This document shows positions 32,597-41,126 of a stretch of 64,000 nt of DNA, one piece after another. Under the pieces are notes generated by a model. It did no database searches. It was not told the origin of the DNA and was given only the letters and a program-made list of their open reading frames with translations. Position numbers and translations under genes: made by a program. Origin of the DNA: Pseudarthrobacter sp. MM222 (GTDB taxonomy: Bacteria; Actinomycetota; Actinomycetes; Actinomycetales; Micrococcaceae). The stretch covers positions 682,001 to 746,000 of the forward strand of contig NZ_OX352321.1 of NCBI RefSeq assembly GCF_947090775.1. Direction: 5' to 3'. Within the stretch, counting starts at the first letter, position 1; every line of letters begins with the position of its first letter.

Positions 32597-33763
32597 ATGC
32601 TCCGCTCGCTGTACTCCGGAATCTCCGGCCTTCGCGCCCACCAGACCATGCTGGACGTAACCGGCAACAACATCGCCAACGTCAACACCGCCGGCTTCAA
32701 GGCGTCCTCCACCCAGTTCCAGGACACCCTCTCGCAGGTGCAGCAGGGCGCCACGGGCCCGCAGGCCGAGACCGGCGGCACCAACCCCGCCCAGGTCGGT
32801 CTGGGTGTCCGGGTAGCCGGTGTCAGCACCAACTTCAGCCAGGGCTCCTCGCAGAGCACCGGCCGCGCCACCGACCTGATGATTTCCGGTGACGGGTTCT
32901 TCGTCACCAGCAAGGGCGGCAACCAGCTCTTCACCCGCGCCGGCTCATTCAGCCCGGACGCGGCAAACCAGCTGGTCAGCCCCGACGGCGGCATCCTGCA
33001 GGGCTGGCCGGCCACCAACGGCGTCATCGATGCCGGCGGTCCCGTCGGCGACATCACCCTGAACCCCAACACCATGGTGGCCAAGGAAACCAACGCCGTC
33101 ACACTGGACGGGAACCTCCCCAGCGACGCCCCCGATAACACCAAGCTCGATCGCCTCGTCAAGGTCTATGACGCCGCCGGCGCGGAACGCAGCCTCACGG
33201 TGACCTTCACCAAGGCCGGAAGCACGTGGAACATGGCAGCGACCGACAATGGAACCACCTCCAACGGTTCGGTGACCTACACGGACGGCCAGCGCACTGC
33301 GGGCGGCAACTTCACCGTCAACGGCATCACCATCGACGTTTCCAAGGTCTCCGGCTACGCGACGATGAGCTCCCTGGCGGTCAGCGGCCAGAACGGCGCC
33401 GCCGTCGGCAAGCTTGAGTCCTACACTCTGGGCAACGACGGCTCCCTGATCGGATCCTTCAGCAACGGCATCAAGGAGGTCCTGGCCAAGATCGCGCTCG
33501 CCAAGTTCACCAACCCGGCGGGTCTCGAAAAGTCCGGCGGATCGTCCTATGTAGCGACCGGCAATTCCGGCGGCGTGCAGCTGGGTGCTGCCGGTGACCC
33601 CGGGATGGGGACCCTGACCGGCGGGACCCTGGAGATGTCCAACGTGGACCTGTCTCAGGAGTTCACCAACCTGATTGTGGCGCAGCGCGGCTTCCAGGCC
33701 AACGCCCGCATCATCACCACCTCCGATGAGGTGCTCCAGGAACTCGGCAACCTCAAGCGCTAA
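32597..33763 (+). CDS. flgE: Flagellar hook protein FlgE
   Basis: 388 residues. N-terminus MLRSLYSGISGLRAHQTMLDVTGNNIANVNTAGFKASSTQFQDTL; middle ATDLMISGDGFFVTSKGGNQLFTRAGSFSPD; C-terminus TLEMSNVDLSQEFTNLIVAQRGFQANARIITTSDEVLQELGNLKR. It is preceded by AGAAAGG. It is the only rod/hook protein of FlgE/F/G type here; size and the variable middle favour FlgE over FlgG. Confidence 0.94.
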   Translation: MLRSLYSGISGLRAHQTMLDVTGNNIANVNTAGFKASSTQFQDTLSQVQQGATGPQAETGGTNPAQVGLGVRVAGVSTNFSQGSSQSTGRATDLMISGDGFFVTSKGGNQLFTRAGSFSPDAANQLVSPDGGILQGWPATNGVIDAGGPVGDITLNPNTMVAKETNAVTLDGNLPSDAPDNTKLDRLVKVYDAAGAERSLTVTFTKAGSTWNMAATDNGTTSNGSVTYTDGQRTAGGNFTVNGITIDVSKVSGYATMSSLAVSGQNGAAVGKLESYTLGNDGSLIGSFSNGIKEVLAKIALAKFTNPAGLEKSGGSSYVATGNSGGVQLGAAGDPGMGTLTGGTLEMSNVDLSQEFTNLIVAQRGFQANARIITTSDEVLQELGNLKR

Positions 33764-33772
33764 GCCGCAGGA

Positions 33773-33803
33773 AGCCCCGGCGCCTAACGAAGGTGCCGGG
33801 GCT
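33773..33803 (+). terminator. Hairpin between flgE and flbD
   Basis: A 12-bp stem with one mismatch (AGCCCCGGCGCC, 7-nt loop, GGTGCCGGGGCT). No T-run follows. It may lower read-through into flbD-motAB or mark the 3' end of the flgB operon. Confidence 0.5.
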
Positions 33804-33882
33804 GCCGACAGTAAGGGAGGAGAACACCCCTTCCCGCCGCTTAGCTGAAACGCTGAGCCGAATAACAGAGCAGAATCGGCCC

Positions 33883-34170
33883 ATGATCGTCGTCACACGC
33901 CTTAACGGAACGCGCTTCGCGGTCAATCCGGACCTGATTGAACGGATCCACGAGAGCCCGGACACGCACCTGGTGACGCTCGACGGCGCCGCCTACGTGG
34001 TCCTCGAGAGCCTCGCCGAAGTCGTCGAGCTTATCGCTGACTACCGGGCCTACGTCCTCAGCAAGGCGCGGGACTTTCCCGCCGTGACGGGCTACCCGCT
34101 GAGCCTGGTCCCGGCGTCGGACCCCGCGGGCGATCCCAGCCGCCCCGCACCTGAAAAACCAAGAAAGTAA
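33883..34170 (+). CDS. flbD: FlbD family protein
   Basis: 95 residues. MIVVTRLNGTRFAVNPDLIERIHESPDTHLVTLDGAAYVVLESLAEVVELIADYRAYVL is the FlbD (YlzI) family, small proteins found between flgE and the motor genes in Gram-positive bacteria, of unclear role; not the Caulobacter regulator of the same name. The Pro-rich tail is extra. ATG 33883 is where family members start; the frame to 33793 is not coding. Confidence 0.9.
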   Translation: MIVVTRLNGTRFAVNPDLIERIHESPDTHLVTLDGAAYVVLESLAEVVELIADYRAYVLSKARDFPAVTGYPLSLVPASDPAGDPSRPAPEKPRK

Positions 34171-34173
34171 GCC

Positions 34174-34989
34174 ATGGATCCCGCAACAGTCATCGGGCTG
34201 CTCATCGCCTTTGGCTCCCTCATCGCCATGGTGCTCCTGGAAGGCGGCAGCATCAGCTCACTGCTGCTGCCCGCCCCCATGATCCTGGTCTTCGGGGCCA
34301 CCCTGGCGATCGGACTGGCCAGCAACACGATTAAGGACGTCATCCAGGCGTTCAAAGCCGTGCCGGGAATGTTCATCGGGAAAACCTCGAAGCCGCAGGA
34401 CAGCATCGACCAGGTGGTCCGGTTCGCCGAGAAGGCGCGCAGCGAGGGCCTGCTGTCGCTCGAGGAAGAGTCCGTCAGCGTCAAGGACCCCTTCCTGGCC
34501 CGTGCGCTGCAGAACATCGCCGACGGAACGGACGCCGAAGACCTCCGGATGCAGATGGAGGACGAAATCGACACGAAGGCGCGCAGCGACCACGCCAACT
34601 CCAAATTCTTCGCGAGCCTCGGCGGCTTTGCCCCAACCGTGGGCATCGTCGGAACCGTTGTGTCCCTGACCCACGTCCTGGAAAATCTGTCCAAGCCGGA
34701 CGAACTGGGGCACATGATCGCCGCCGCCTTCGTTGCCACCCTCTGGGGGCTGCTGTCCGCCAACTTCATCTGGCTTCCCTTCAGCGGACGCCTAGCACGG
34801 CTGTCCGAACTCGACATTGAACGCCGCACGCTGCTCATGGAAGGCATGCTCGCCGTGCAGGCCGGCGCCCAGCCGCTGCTGCTTGCCGAGCGGCTCCGTG
34901 CCATGGTCCCGGAGCACCAGCTCAGGAGCCCCGGTAAGGGCAGCAAGACGGCAGACAAAGACGCAGAAAAGATGGACCAGGCCGCGTGA
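34174..34989 (+). CDS. motA: Flagellar stator protein MotA
   Basis: 271 residues, four transmembrane helices and a large cytoplasmic loop. MDPATVIGLLIAFGSLIAMVLLEGG, SKFFASLGGFAPTVGIVGTVVSLTHVLENLSKPDELGHMIAAAFVATLWGLLSANFIWLPFSGRL and the SLEEES loop are MotA-typical. Forms the proton-driven stator with MotB, encoded next with a GTGA overlap. Confidence 0.95.
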   Translation: MDPATVIGLLIAFGSLIAMVLLEGGSISSLLLPAPMILVFGATLAIGLASNTIKDVIQAFKAVPGMFIGKTSKPQDSIDQVVRFAEKARSEGLLSLEEESVSVKDPFLARALQNIADGTDAEDLRMQMEDEIDTKARSDHANSKFFASLGGFAPTVGIVGTVVSLTHVLENLSKPDELGHMIAAAFVATLWGLLSANFIWLPFSGRLARLSELDIERRTLLMEGMLAVQAGAQPLLLAERLRAMVPEHQLRSPGKGSKTADKDAEKMDQAA

Positions 34990-35834
34990 GTTCCAGGCGG
35001 CGCCCACGCAAAAAGCCGGAAGAGCACCACGTCGACGAACGCTGGATGGCCTCCTACATGGACATGGTCACGGTGCTCATGTGCCTGTTCATCGTCCTGT
35101 ACGCCATGTCCACGGTGGACGCGAACAAGTTCGAGAAGCTGCGGAACTCCCTCGCTACTGGCTTCGGGACGGAGTCCACTCAGACGGTCGACACGGCCGA
35201 GGGTACCGTGGTGCCGGCGGACCTCGCTGACGCCGACCTGGAGGCCTTCGCCGCCGAGCAGGCGGCCGAACCCGCCGCGCAACCCGCTGCCCCCACGACT
35301 CCACCCGAGGCGCTGGAAGCAGCCATCAAGGAAGTAGACCGGCTGCGCGCCCTCGAGGCGCAGATGAAGGCTGGGCTGGCTGCCGCTGGACTCACCGAGA
35401 ACGTGGAGTTCCAGATCGACCAGCGCGGGCTGACCGTCAAACTGATCGGATCGCAAACCTTCTTCGCCCCGGACCGGCCGGAACTGACAGCACGCGCCTC
35501 CGAGGTCCTGCAGATCATTTCCCCGATCCTCGGCTCGGCCGCCCTGGAAATCATGGTGGAGGGCCACGCGGCGAACGGCATCACCGCGTACCCGTCCACC
35601 TGGGAGCTATCCTCGGCGCGGTCCGTCAACGTCCTGCGGTACATGGTGGACCGCGGCGGAATCGCCCCCGGAACCATTGGCGCCGTCGCCTTCGGGTCCG
35701 CCCGGCAGGTCAATGACGATTCCACCCCGGAGTTGATGGAACGCAACCGCCGGGTGGACATTGTGATCATCTCCGACCAGCCCGACGTCGTCCGTGCCCT
35801 GATTCCCGAGGTCCTGAAGCTCAACCAGAAATAG
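34986..35834 (+). CDS. motB: Flagellar stator protein MotB
   Basis: 282 residues from GTG 34986. A basic N-terminus, one TM helix with the proton-binding D26 in SYMDMVTVLMCLFIVLYAMS, a linker, and a C-terminal OmpA-like peptidoglycan-binding domain (LEIMVEGHAAN, STWELSSARSVNVLRYMVDR, ERNRRVDIVI). It anchors the stator to the wall. Confidence 0.95.
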   Translation: MSSRRRPRKKPEEHHVDERWMASYMDMVTVLMCLFIVLYAMSTVDANKFEKLRNSLATGFGTESTQTVDTAEGTVVPADLADADLEAFAAEQAAEPAAQPAAPTTPPEALEAAIKEVDRLRALEAQMKAGLAAAGLTENVEFQIDQRGLTVKLIGSQTFFAPDRPELTARASEVLQIISPILGSAALEIMVEGHAANGITAYPSTWELSSARSVNVLRYMVDRGGIAPGTIGAVAFGSARQVNDDSTPELMERNRRVDIVIISDQPDVVRALIPEVLKLNQK

Positions 35835-35873
35835 CGGTCCACTGCCCCCGGCGGTTTGCCTGAGGCGGACTGC

Positions 35874-35900
35874 TTACGGCGGCGGATCCCCGGCCGATAG
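35874..35900 (+). promoter_or_regulatory. FliA-type promoter for the fliM operon
   Basis: TTAC (35874-35877), 15 bases, GCCGATAG (35893-35900), with TGC before the -35 as at fliC and flgB. The predicted start is near 35907, at or next to GTG 35909, so the fliM message may have no leader. Confidence 0.7.
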
Positions 35901-35908
35901 TGGCAACC

Positions 35909-36805
35909 GTGAGTGTTCTGGATGAGCGGGAAGTGGTACGGGAGCGGACCGTTAGCGTCTATGACTTCCGGCGTCCCGCGACGCTCGCCCGAGAACACAG
36001 CAGGGTCCTGGAACTGGCCTTTGAAACCTTCGCGCGCCAATGGGGCACCCAACTGACCGCCAAAGTCCGGGTCAAATCCGTGGTCCGGCTCGAAGACGTG
36101 CGCATGGTCAGCTACGACGAGTACGCCGCGTCCCTGCCCGCCGTCACGGCCATGGTGCTGTGCGCCGTCGAGGCCCACGATTCCAAACTTGTGGTGCAGT
36201 TCCCCGCCCCCGCGGCGCTCGGCTGGGTGAACCGCATGCTCGGAGCCTCGAATGACGCGCCGATGCCGGACCGCAAGTTCACCCAGATCGAACAGGCCCT
36301 GATCAAGGGGCTCATGGACGAGGCCCTCGAAGACCTCGGCTACTCCCTCGGACCGCTGCTGAGCGAGACCGTCCGGGTCGATACCATCCAGTACAACTCC
36401 CAGTTCGCCCAGGCCGCCGCGCCGAGCGAACTGATGATCGTGGCCGCGTTCAGCATGAACGTCGGCAACATCAGCGCCCCGGCCACCCTGGCTGTCCCGG
36501 CCAGCATCCTGCTGGGGCGGCTCAAGAAGGTCAACCCCACGGACAACCGCGGGGACGCCTCGGCGCGGGTCAGCGCCCAGCTGGAGCGCGTGCCGGTCGA
36601 ACTCTCGGTCCGGCTCTCGACGTCGTTCGTCACCCCCAGCCAGGTCCTCGGACTCGCCGTGGGGGACGTCCTGACCTTGCCGCACCTGGAAAACCGGCCG
36701 TTTGACGTCACCCTGGACGGTACCAGGCTGGCCACCGCAGCCCCGGCCCGCAACGGATCCCGGGCAGCTGCCGTCATTGTCACAATCGAGGAGAACCACC
36801 GATGA
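35909..36805 (+). CDS. fliM: Flagellar motor switch protein FliM
   Basis: 298 residues. VYDFRRPATLAREHSRVLELAFETFARQWGTQL, RLEDVRMVSYDEYAASLP and GWVNRMLGAS open the CheC-like middle domain; the SpoA C-terminal domain has VELSVRLSTSFVTPSQVLGLAVGDVLTLPHLENRPFDVTLDG. The N-terminus lacks the LSQEEIDALL motif that binds phospho-CheY in other bacteria. The start is uncertain: GTG 35909 fits the promoter, GTG 35900 overlaps it, GTG 35933 has only a weak Shine-Dalgarno. It overlaps fliN by 4 bp. Confidence 0.92.
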   Translation: MSVLDEREVVRERTVSVYDFRRPATLAREHSRVLELAFETFARQWGTQLTAKVRVKSVVRLEDVRMVSYDEYAASLPAVTAMVLCAVEAHDSKLVVQFPAPAALGWVNRMLGASNDAPMPDRKFTQIEQALIKGLMDEALEDLGYSLGPLLSETVRVDTIQYNSQFAQAAAPSELMIVAAFSMNVGNISAPATLAVPASILLGRLKKVNPTDNRGDASARVSAQLERVPVELSVRLSTSFVTPSQVLGLAVGDVLTLPHLENRPFDVTLDGTRLATAAPARNGSRAAAVIVTIEENHR

Positions 36806-37521
36806 GCATCACCCTGACCCAGCACGAACTGTCGGCGGAGCGGCTTGTCGAGGAGCTGCCCAGCCCAGTGGCCCTCAAGGTGGTCGCCCTGGTGCCTTCC
36901 CGGGCTGCGGCTACGTACGCCCGCCAAGCAGTCACCGCAACCTTCGTCGGTTCGGTCACCGCGGATCTCGCCCTGATGCTGAGCGACCGCACCTTCCTCG
37001 ACGAGGCGGCCGGGGCGGGATCCCAGCTCGGGCACGTCGCCGTGACCGATGTGCTGCGCCCCGCAATGGAAAGCGCCAGCTCCGTCTTCGGTGCCGGGGT
37101 CCTGAGCGACCTGCGGGAATCCGACGCCTCCGGACTGCTCTCCGACCCGGACACCGCCGTCTTCGAACTTTCCGACGGCGCCAACGCCGCGGCCTGGTTC
37201 GCCGTCCGCCTCCGTGAGCACAGCGCCGGTCCCGACCGCGGCGAGCTGTTCGCCGGCGGGGACGTCGCGGCCGGGCGCCTGGGCCGGATCAACAACATCG
37301 AGATGGCCCTGACCGTGGAGATCGGACGCACCCGGATGTCGGTCCGCGACGTGCTCTCCCTGGAACCGGGCAAGGTCATCGAACTGGACCGGTCCGCGGG
37401 CGCCCCCGCGGACGTCCTGCTCAACGGGCGGCTGATTGCGCACGGCGAAGTCGTCGTCCTGGACCAGGACTACGCCGTCCGGATCACCCGGATCCTCGAC
37501 GTCGCCGAGGGGCTCAGCTGA
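36802..37521 (+). CDS. fliN: Flagellar motor switch protein FliN, long form
   Basis: 239 residues, about twice the usual length. The last 80 are a SpoA domain (MALTVEIGRTRMSVRDVLSLEPGKVIELDRSAGAPADVLLNGRLIAHGEVVVLDQDYAVRITRIL). The first 150 form a separate domain with no CheY-phosphatase motif I can see, similar in layout to FliY. It joins FliM in the C-ring. It abuts fliO with no gap. Confidence 0.93.
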   Translation: MSITLTQHELSAERLVEELPSPVALKVVALVPSRAAATYARQAVTATFVGSVTADLALMLSDRTFLDEAAGAGSQLGHVAVTDVLRPAMESASSVFGAGVLSDLRESDASGLLSDPDTAVFELSDGANAAAWFAVRLREHSAGPDRGELFAGGDVAAGRLGRINNIEMALTVEIGRTRMSVRDVLSLEPGKVIELDRSAGAPADVLLNGRLIAHGEVVVLDQDYAVRITRILDVAEGLS

Positions 37522-38070
37522 ATGGACACACTGATCCTCGGGCTGCGGGTACTCGTGGCCCTGGGCGCGGTGCTGGGCCTCATGTGGTTTCTGCAACGAC
37601 GGCTCGGCCAGGGCACCGGCCGCCGGCGGGCTGACCGCGCGCTGACCATCGTCAGCCGCCAGAGCGTCGGCCAAAAGGCCTCCGTCGTCGTGGTCGACGC
37701 CGCGGGCCAACGATTCCTCCTCGGCGTCACCGAGCACGCCGTCAATGTCCTGCACACCGGCGATATTCCGGCGGAAGCCGAAGAGCCGGCCGCCGCCGTG
37801 ACCCCGCGCGGATCCGGGGACTTCGCCCGGATCCTCTCGGGCTTCGGGCCCCTCTCCAGTGCCGACGGCGACGAGGCACCGGTCCGTTCCGGCGAAGCCG
37901 AGGACGCCGTCCCGCTGTCCCGCCGCAGCACCCTCCACCGGGACACCCATGGCCGCGGCCACGCCAGCCGTACTGGCGCCCCGGGACACCCCCCGATTCA
38001 CGGGTCGATACTTGCCGGCTCCACGTGGAAGCAGGCCGCCGCCGCTCTCAGGAGCGGACGCCGCAATTGA
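37522..38070 (+). CDS. fliO: Flagellar export apparatus protein FliO
   Basis: 182 residues. One N-terminal TM helix (LRVLVALGAVLGLMWFLQRRLG), then DRALTIVSRQSVGQKASVVVVDAAGQRFLLGVTEHAVNVLH, the FliO beta domain, and an unstructured tail. FliO helps assemble FliP. Confidence 0.88.
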   Translation: MDTLILGLRVLVALGAVLGLMWFLQRRLGQGTGRRRADRALTIVSRQSVGQKASVVVVDAAGQRFLLGVTEHAVNVLHTGDIPAEAEEPAAAVTPRGSGDFARILSGFGPLSSADGDEAPVRSGEAEDAVPLSRRSTLHRDTHGRGHASRTGAPGHPPIHGSILAGSTWKQAAAALRSGRRN

Positions 38071-38948
38071 TCCGTCCGCCCGCCGCCCGTCCTCTTTCCG
38101 CATGCCCGGCAGCTGCAGCCCCTGACCGCTTCCCGCCGGCCAGGGCATTCGTGTTGGGGCTCGCCGCCGTCCTCCTCGCCGTCCTGCTGCTGTGGCTGAA
38201 CGCCTCCGCCGGCCACGCCGCCCCCATCCTTCCCGCGCCGCCGGTGGCCCCGACGGACCCGGCGAACCCCGACGACGGCAGCGTCAACATCGAAATCAAC
38301 GGCATGGACGGCAAACCGTCCACGGCCGTGCTGACGCTGATCGGGATCACGATTCTCTCCGTCGCGCCGGCGCTGCTGCTGATGATGACGTCGTTCACCA
38401 AGATTTTCGTGGTGCTGGCCATGACCCGCAATGCGCTCTCACTGCCGTCCATCCCGCCCAACCAGGTGCTTGCCGGCCTGTCCCTGTTCCTCTCGATCTT
38501 CGTGATGTGGCCCGTCATCAACGAGATGAACAACCTCGGGATCCAGCCCTACCTCAACGGCACCCTGGACTTCAACGGTGCCGTCGGCGCCGCCTCCGGA
38601 CCCCTCCAGCAGTTCATGCTGGCCCACACGCGGGAGGAGGATATCGCCCTCATGTCCCGGGCCGCGGGAGCCGAGAACCCGGCCACGCCGGAGGCCGTGC
38701 CGCTGCAGACCCTCATCCCCGCCTTCATGATTTCCGAGCTGCGTGCCGCCTTCATCATCGGCTTCGTCATCTTCATCCCGTTCCTCGTGATCGACCTCGT
38801 GGTCTCCGCGGCGCTGATGTCGATGGGCATGATGATGCTCCCGCCGGTAATGATCTCGCTGCCATTCAAGATCCTGCTGTTCATCCTCGTGGACGGCTGG
38901 GGACTGATCATCACCTCGCTGATCCAAAGTTATTCGGGCACCGGATGA
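38067..38948 (+). CDS. fliP: Flagellar export gate protein FliP
   Basis: 293 residues from TTG 38067, which overlaps the fliO stop (TTGA) and has AGGAG upstream. A signal-like helix (about 29-47) precedes the conserved core: STAVLTLIGITILSVAPALLLMMTSFTKIFVVLAMTRNALS, PPNQVLAGLSLFLSIFVMWPVI, TLIPAFMISELRAAFIIGFVIFIPFLVIDLVV. Forms the gate with FliQ and FliR. Confidence 0.95.
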   Translation: MIRPPAARPLSACPAAAAPDRFPPARAFVLGLAAVLLAVLLLWLNASAGHAAPILPAPPVAPTDPANPDDGSVNIEINGMDGKPSTAVLTLIGITILSVAPALLLMMTSFTKIFVVLAMTRNALSLPSIPPNQVLAGLSLFLSIFVMWPVINEMNNLGIQPYLNGTLDFNGAVGAASGPLQQFMLAHTREEDIALMSRAAGAENPATPEAVPLQTLIPAFMISELRAAFIIGFVIFIPFLVIDLVVSAALMSMGMMMLPPVMISLPFKILLFILVDGWGLIITSLIQSYSGTG

Positions 38949-39220
38949 ACGCCAACGCCGTCCTGGACATCTGCCTCCAGGCGATGATCGTGGCCGCCAA
39001 ACTGTCCGCCCCCGTGCTGGTCACGGCGCTGGTGGTCGGCCTGGCCATCTCGCTGCTGCAGTCCATCACGCAGCTGCAGGAAGCCACACTGTCCTTCGTG
39101 CCGAAGGCCGCCGCCGTCGCTGTGGCCCTCGTGATCTGCGGGCACTGGATGATCTCCGAGATGGTCGCCTTCACCAATGACCTCTTCGCCAAGATCCCGT
39201 CCCTGCTCGGAGGCCTGTGA
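38945..39220 (+). CDS. fliQ: Flagellar export gate protein FliQ
   Basis: 91 residues, two TM helices, with the conserved VLDICLQAMIVAAKLSAPVLVTALVVGLAISLLQSITQLQEATLSFVPKAAAV. ATG in the ATGA overlap with fliP. Confidence 0.95.
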   Translation: MNANAVLDICLQAMIVAAKLSAPVLVTALVVGLAISLLQSITQLQEATLSFVPKAAAVAVALVICGHWMISEMVAFTNDLFAKIPSLLGGL

Positions 39221-39221
39221 G

Positions 39222-39980
39222 GTGGGCATCCCGATCGACCCGACGTGGCTGGAAGTGCTCCTGCTGGCCACCGTCCGGATGACGGCATTCCTGATCGTGG
39301 CACCTCCCTTCGCCCACCAGGCGTTCCCGGCCCGGATCAAGGCGATGCTCGGGCTCGGTCTGGGCCTCGCCGTGTCGCAGCGCGTCGCGGGAGGCTACGC
39401 ACCGCGGGACACCGCCGGCTTCCTGACCGGCGTGGTGCTGGAGCTCATCACCGGCCTGGCCCTGGGCTTCCTCGTTATGGTCATCTTCGCCGCCATCCAG
39501 TCCGCCGGCAGCCTGATCGACCTCTTCAGCGGATTCCAGATGGCCCAGGCCTTCGACCCCCAGATGATGGTCAACGGCGCACAGTTCACCCGGCTCCTGC
39601 AGATGGCGGCCCTGGCACTGCTGTTCGCCTCCGACGGCTACCAACTCGTCATCACCGGCCTGACCGGCAGCTTCGCCGCCCTGCCCCTCGCCGGCGGAAT
39701 CGACCTCGGCCAGCCGGTGGAGGCGATGACGACGGCGGTCACCGGCATGTTCCTTGCCGCCGTCCAGATCGCCGGACCGCTGATCGTGGTGCTGTTCCTC
39801 GCCGACGTCGGGCTCGGCCTGCTGACCCGCGTGGCGCCGGCACTTAATGCGTTCTCCCTTGGTTTCCCGCTGAAAATCCTCCTGACGCTGGCGCTGGCCG
39901 GCTTCATGTTCCTGGCCCTGCCGAGGATCGTCTCCAGCCTCGCCGGACAGGCCGCGAAGACAGTGCTGGGGGTGGGCTGA
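39222..39980 (+). CDS. fliR: Flagellar export gate protein FliR
   Basis: 252 residues with about six TM helices. RMTAFLIVAPPFAHQAFPARIKAMLGLGLGLAVS, GLALGFLVMVIFAAIQSAGSLIDLFSGFQMAQAFDPQ and LTRVAPALNAFSLGFPLKILLTL are FliR motifs. GTG 39222 lies 1 nt after the fliQ stop with GGAGG 8 nt upstream. It overlaps flhB by 1 bp. Confidence 0.95.
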   Translation: MGIPIDPTWLEVLLLATVRMTAFLIVAPPFAHQAFPARIKAMLGLGLGLAVSQRVAGGYAPRDTAGFLTGVVLELITGLALGFLVMVIFAAIQSAGSLIDLFSGFQMAQAFDPQMMVNGAQFTRLLQMAALALLFASDGYQLVITGLTGSFAALPLAGGIDLGQPVEAMTTAVTGMFLAAVQIAGPLIVVLFLADVGLGLLTRVAPALNAFSLGFPLKILLTLALAGFMFLALPRIVSSLAGQAAKTVLGVG

Positions 39981-41077
39981 TGGCGGATTCCCAGGAAAAA
40001 ACCGAGGAAGCCACCGACAAACGGATGAAAGAGGTCCGCTCCAAGGGCCAGCTTTCCAGGTCCCAGGACCTCACCGCATGGGTGGGCGTGGGCGCGGCCG
40101 CGATCATGATCCCGTCAACGGTGGACCGTGCCTCCAGCGCCGCCACGGATCAGCTCTTCAGCGTCCGGGGCATCATCGCCGAACCGGATCCGGGCAAGGC
40201 CATCAAGGCCCTGGAGGACGGTCTCGCCGCCATCGCCGGGATCGTCGGGCCGATGCTGATCGTCGTGTTCATCGTGGTCCTGGCTGGTTCCGCGGTGCAG
40301 GGCGGCGTGCACTTCAAGAAGTTCAAATTCGACTTCGAACACTTCAACCTGCTGAGCGGGCTGAAGCGGAGCTTCGGCGCCCAGGCGGTCTGGGGCGGGG
40401 TGAAGGCGTTGCTGAAGGCCACCGTGGTGGGGCTCGTGTTGTACAGCGTCGTGCAGGGACTCATCCCCGTCCTGCTGACGGCCGGCGGATTGCCTGTGTC
40501 GGGCGTGGTGCAGGCGGCGGCCGGCGGGGTGGCCGCACTGGTCCAGTTCGCCGTGGCCGCAGGAATCGTGCTGGCGGCCGCGGACTTCTTCGTGGTCATG
40601 CGGCGCAACCGCAAGAAAACCCGGATGTCCAAGAAGGAAGTCCAGGACGAGAACAAGAGCAGCGAAGGCGATCCGCTGATCCGGTCCCAACGCCGGGCAC
40701 GGCAGATGGCGATGAGCCGGAACCGCATGATTTCCGCGATCGGGGACGCCGACGTCGTGCTGGTCAACCCCACGCACGTGGCGGTGGCCCTCAAGTACGA
40801 ACCGGGGAAGTCCGCGCCGCGCGTGGTGGCCAAAGGCTCAGGCCACGTAGCGGCCAGGATCAGGGCAGAGGCAGAGGCGAAAAACGTGCCCATAGTCCAG
40901 GACATCCCGTTGGCGCGGGCACTCCACGAGGCCTGCGAACTCGGCCACGAGATTCCGGTGGACTTTTACCGCTCCGTGGCCGGGGTCCTCGCCTTCGTCA
41001 TGGCACTCAAGGCCCGCGGCGCCGCCTCGGGAATGCACCGGATGAGCACGCCGGCCGCCGTCGGGAGCCCGGTATGA
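39980..41077 (+). CDS. flhB: Flagellar export switch protein FlhB
   Basis: 365 residues. The N-terminal SQEKTEEATDKRMKEVRSKGQLSRSQD, four TM helices, and the self-cleaving NPTH at 263-266 (VVLVNPTHVAVALKYEPG) are diagnostic. Cleavage between N and P, helped by FliK, switches export from hook to filament substrates. Confidence 0.97.
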   Translation: MADSQEKTEEATDKRMKEVRSKGQLSRSQDLTAWVGVGAAAIMIPSTVDRASSAATDQLFSVRGIIAEPDPGKAIKALEDGLAAIAGIVGPMLIVVFIVVLAGSAVQGGVHFKKFKFDFEHFNLLSGLKRSFGAQAVWGGVKALLKATVVGLVLYSVVQGLIPVLLTAGGLPVSGVVQAAAGGVAALVQFAVAAGIVLAAADFFVVMRRNRKKTRMSKKEVQDENKSSEGDPLIRSQRRARQMAMSRNRMISAIGDADVVLVNPTHVAVALKYEPGKSAPRVVAKGSGHVAARIRAEAEAKNVPIVQDIPLARALHEACELGHEIPVDFYRSVAGVLAFVMALKARGAASGMHRMSTPAAVGSPV

Positions 41078-41126
41078 AGCGCGGGCTGAACACTTTTGAA
41101 ACCAGCGTCTGTGAAAGGACCGCACC

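Noticed and set aside
29686..33162. Long minus-strand frames opposite fliK, flgD and flgE
   Set aside because: Arg/Gly/Ala-rich compositions without domains; shadows of high-GC coding DNA.
33845..33874. GCCGAATAA before flbD as a FliA -10
   Set aside because: It has an inserted base, and the nearest TTAG lies 12-13 bp upstream rather than 15.
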